NCBI GenBank assembly: GCA_002790195.1
Contig: PFUR01000035.1
Location: forward strand, 20,051-56,210
From: Flavobacteriales bacterium CG_4_9_14_3_um_filter_40_17
Lineage (GTDB): Bacteria; Bacteroidota; Bacteroidia; Flavobacteriales; Flavobacteriaceae
Direction: 5' to 3'
Length of the DNA stretch: 36,160 nucleotides
Shown: one piece after another, positions 34,446-36,160 of the stretch
Layout: the number at the start of each line of letters is the position of its first letter
How positions within the stretch are numbered: the stretch's first letter is position 1
Position numbers and translations under genes: made by a program
Notes under the pieces: generated by a model
The model's database searches: none
Told to the model about the DNA's origin: nothing
Seen by the model: the letters and a program-made list of their open reading frames with translations, nothing else

Positions 34446-34901
34446 CTATCGATACTCCTTCTTAATCCGATCTAATTTTCGGTCTGCTTCTCGGGTTTTG
34501 AGAGTTTCGCGTTTGTCATAGAGTTTTTTACCGCGTCCTAGGGCTATTTCGAGCTTGGCCAATCCTCTTTCGTTGATAAACAAGCGCAACGGAATAATGG
34601 TCAATCCTTTGTTCTCGACATTTTTTTGAAGCCCTTTAAGTTCTTTTTTGGTCAGTAACAACCTGCGTTCGCCACGCGGGACATGGTTGTAGTGCGTGCC
34701 GAACGAATATTCCTGTATGTACATATTCACCACAAACAACTCATTTTCATGGAATTCACAAAAACTTTCAGTTACAGAAGCCTTGCCCAACCGAATAGAT
34801 TTTATCTCCGTTCCGGTGAGTTGGATGCCCGCGACAAATTTGTCCAAAATTTCGTAATCGAAACGGGCGCGTTTGTTGAGTATGTTAATCGGTTTTTGCA
34901 T
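34446..34901 (-). CDS. smpB: SsrA-binding protein SmpB
   Basis: A 151-residue RNA-binding protein that brings tmRNA to stalled ribosomes for trans-translation. Family motifs are clear: NKRARFDYEILDKFVAGIQLTGTEIKSIR (an OB-fold), the central segment HVPRGERRLLLTKKEL, the LRLFINERGLAKLEIALGRGKKLYDKRET stretch, and a basic C-terminal tail (ADRKLDRIKKEYR) that enters the mRNA channel. GTG at 34907 is also in frame, but the ATG at 34901 lies right after a strong promoter and is preferred. The tmRNA gene itself was not seen in this window. Confidence 0.96.
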   Translation of the reverse strand: MQKPINILNKRARFDYEILDKFVAGIQLTGTEIKSIRLGKASVTESFCEFHENELFVVNMYIQEYSFGTHYNHVPRGERRLLLTKKELKGLQKNVENKGLTIIPLRLFINERGLAKLEIALGRGKKLYDKRETLKTREADRKLDRIKKEYR

Positions 34902-34908
34902 AACCACG

Positions 34909-34938
34909 CAAAAGTACTACTTAATCGACGATGTGCAA
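34909..34938 (-). promoter_or_regulatory. smpB promoter
   Basis: On the minus strand TTG (34936-34938), 19 bases, then TACTTTTG (34909-34916): both elements and the spacing match the Bacteroidota consensus exactly. The leader is only about 7 bases, or transcription starts at the ATG itself. Confidence 0.6.
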
Positions 34939-34954
34939 AACAGCCAAGTTTTAT

Positions 34955-34962
34955 TATATTTG
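34955..34962 (+). promoter_or_regulatory. Probable -7 box for the lipoprotein gene
   Basis: TATATTTG matches TAnnTTTG exactly. Nineteen bases upstream is GTG rather than TTG (34933-34935), directly next to the -33 element of the opposite smpB promoter, so the two promoters would stand back to back. Confidence 0.35.
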
Positions 34963-34993
34963 TGGGTGGGAAGTCCGATGTCGCAAGTCTGTT

Positions 34994-35013
34994 GGTTGAG
35001 CCGAGTCGAAACC
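34994..35013 (+). repeat. GGTT...AACC dispersed repeat copy
   Basis: GGTTGAGCCGAGTCGAAACC has GGTT/AACC ends and the TTGAG...GTCGAAA core seen at 32112-32149 and 34358-34373. It lies in the leader region of the next gene. Confidence 0.45.
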
Positions 35014-35082
35014 ACTACTAAGAAGCCGGCAGTCAATAGGCAAAAGTAAAAACCTGAAAATATGAAACCTGAAACAAGAAAT

Positions 35083-35976
35083 ATGAAAACATGGATTTTA
35101 TTGGCCGTTCTGACTAGTTCGATGCTTATTAGCTGTCAAGGCAACGAAAAAAAGGAGAAAAAAATTGAACCAACGGAAACAGCCTCGATGGTTGTCCCCA
35201 AAACTTGGATTAAAAGACGGGTGGAAAAAGCAAAAACCAGTTTGCAGCAAACCGATGCCGGAAAGGTGGTTTGGGATGCCATGGAAGCCCACGGCGGACT
35301 TGAAAAATATTACAGTAACGGTTATTTGTCTTTTCACTTCAACTATCAACCACTTGGTGAAGGAGTCCCAAGAAATACATACCAAATTGTGGACACTTGG
35401 AGCAACAAAGCCCGACAAAAAGAGGCAAAAGATACCACTTTACAATACGGTTGGAATGGCGAAACCGCTTGGAAAGTGGTTAAAGACAGCACTTCCATTC
35501 CGTATGACACCCGTTTTTGGGCGTTGACACCCTATTATTTTTCTGCCATCCCTTTTGTTTTGGACGGAGCCGGTGTGAATTTGGAGCTGTTGCCACAAAC
35601 AACCTACAAAGGACAATTGAACGATGTAGTCAAAGTAACCTTCGCAGAGAGCACCGGCGATGCGCCAGACGATTATTACATCCTTTATTTTAGTGCCGAA
35701 TCCCACAAACTAACCGTCATCCGGTACATTGTTTCCTATCCGGCATATTTCAAGAAAGGGCAACACATGCCCGAAAAATTTATGGATGTATTTGGAGAAC
35801 AGGTTGTAGAAGGGATTACCTTTCCTAAAAGCTACAAAACCTACTGGCTGGCTGCAGATAATTTACCCGGAGAATACATTACTGCCATCGAATTGAGCGA
35901 AATCTCCTTTAAAAAAGACGTGAAGAAGACTTATTTTGACCCGCCAAAAGACGCAGTTATTGTGGATGGATTGTAG
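35083..35976 (+). CDS. Lipoprotein of unknown function, possibly DUF6503-like
   Basis: A 297-residue predicted lipoprotein. The signal peptide is KTWILLAVLTSSMLISC, with the lipid cysteine in LISC. The mature part starts with a lysine/glutamate-rich linker and then DAMEAHGGLEKYYSNGYLSF, reminiscent of the AHGG start of DUF6503 proteins, followed by alternating strands typical of a LolA-like half-barrel (TLQYGWNGETAWKVV, VVKVTFAESTGDAPDDYYIL, GITFPKSYKTYWL). Family membership is a guess. An in-frame ATG at 35062 adds seven residues that stem from repeat-like intergenic sequence; the ATG at 35083 gives a clean signal peptide. Confidence 0.75.
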   Translation: MKTWILLAVLTSSMLISCQGNEKKEKKIEPTETASMVVPKTWIKRRVEKAKTSLQQTDAGKVVWDAMEAHGGLEKYYSNGYLSFHFNYQPLGEGVPRNTYQIVDTWSNKARQKEAKDTTLQYGWNGETAWKVVKDSTSIPYDTRFWALTPYYFSAIPFVLDGAGVNLELLPQTTYKGQLNDVVKVTFAESTGDAPDDYYILYFSAESHKLTVIRYIVSYPAYFKKGQHMPEKFMDVFGEQVVEGITFPKSYKTYWLAADNLPGEYITAIELSEISFKKDVKKTYFDPPKDAVIVDGL

Positions 35977-36003
35977 AATTATTGTTAAGATGAGATAGTT
36001 TAT

Positions 36004-36084
36004 TAGCTTTTAGCTTTTGGCTCTTTTTAAAATAATATTCACAGCCAATTCATAAATAGACTAACAGCTAACAGCAAAAAGCTA
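36004..36084. repeat. Imperfect inverted repeat TAGCTTTTAGC...GCTAACAGC
   Basis: TAGCTTTTAGCTTTTGGCT (36004-36022) pairs with AGCTAACAGCAAAAAGCTA (36066-36084) at 16 of 19 positions across a 43-base loop. Such AGCTTTTAGC/GCTAACAGC words recur between genes in Bacteroidota. It could end the lipoprotein transcript, but no long T-run follows. Confidence 0.5.
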
Positions 36085-36121
36085 TTAAAATAACAGTAAA
36101 ACCAATTTATTAAAGACAAAA

Positions 36122-36160
36122 ATGAAAAAAACCTTGCTATCCTTATTGATACTGACAAGC
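36122..36160 (+). CDS. Start of a secreted protein gene, cut by the window end
   Basis: From the ATG at 36122 the frame reads MKKTLLSLLILTS up to the last base, the beginning of a signal peptide. The rest lies outside the window, so no function can be given. Confidence 0.55.
   Translation, partial: MKKTLLSLLILTS

Noticed and set aside
36004-36084. CRISPR-like or tandem repeat array at the right end
   Set aside because: Only two inverted, imperfect arms are seen; no regular direct repeats with spacers.

Overview
The window comes from a member of the Bacteroidota, probably a Flavobacteriia-like lineage, with an AT-rich genome. The evidence is the gene families (DUF5916, DUF6146, DUF6787, BT_3928-type DoxX proteins, a CarboxypepD_reg-like TonB receptor, a Vps10/BNR-repeat secreted protein), lipoprotein signals of the LISC/TISC type, and promoter motifs of the Bacteroidota kind (TTG, about 19 nt, TAnnTTTG) in place of the sigma-70 consensus. 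No tRNA, rRNA, CRISPR array, prophage or intact insertion sequence was seen.

Left part (1-9.1 kb): the end of a DUF5916 outer-membrane protein, nucleoside diphosphate kinase (convergent), a B12-dependent ribonucleotide reductase (nrdJ), then a leftward three-gene unit of a hydrolase-OsmC fusion, a BT_3928-type DoxX/thioredoxin-like membrane protein and a lone DppB-type permease that appears to start with TTG. Next (9.1-12.5 kb) is a compact leftward unit of DUF6146, DUF6787, a small Cys/His-rich protein ending in RGPP, and a TonB-dependent receptor. It has a TAnnTTTG box and a 14-bp palindrome upstream and a good terminator downstream. Its make-up suggests metal uptake, which is inference.

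Centre (12.9-27 kb): an energy-conservation locus. A 2[4Fe-4S] ferredoxin gene is divergent from korAB (2-oxoglutarate:ferredoxin oxidoreductase), which is followed by nuoABCD-HIJKLMN and a small gene of unknown function. The NADH-oxidising module NuoEFG is absent from the cluster: nuoD and nuoH lie 11 bp apart. The layout suggests that 2-oxoglutarate oxidation reduces ferredoxin, which may feed the 11-subunit complex I directly.

Right part (27-36 kb): a secreted BNR/Vps10-repeat protein (leftward); then a rightward redox-flavoured set made of a 77-aa CPVC thioredoxin-like protein, a strong terminator with a promoter embedded in it, a 21-codon ORF that encodes only a signal peptide, and three genes joined by ATGA overlaps: DUF2024, a gamma-glutamylcyclotransferase-like protein, and a MarR regulator with a four-cysteine C-terminal tail. 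After these come a DUF885 metallopeptidase-like lipoprotein, smpB, a lipoprotein of unknown function and the first codons of a further secreted protein.

The intergenic gaps carry several short repeated word families (TYGAGnnnnGTCGARA, CCTGATTCTTG, TAGCTTTTAGC and others) typical of dispersed small repeats. The most promising targets for new biology are the Cys-tailed MarR operon, the RGPP/TonB receptor unit, and the small gene at the end of the complex I operon.
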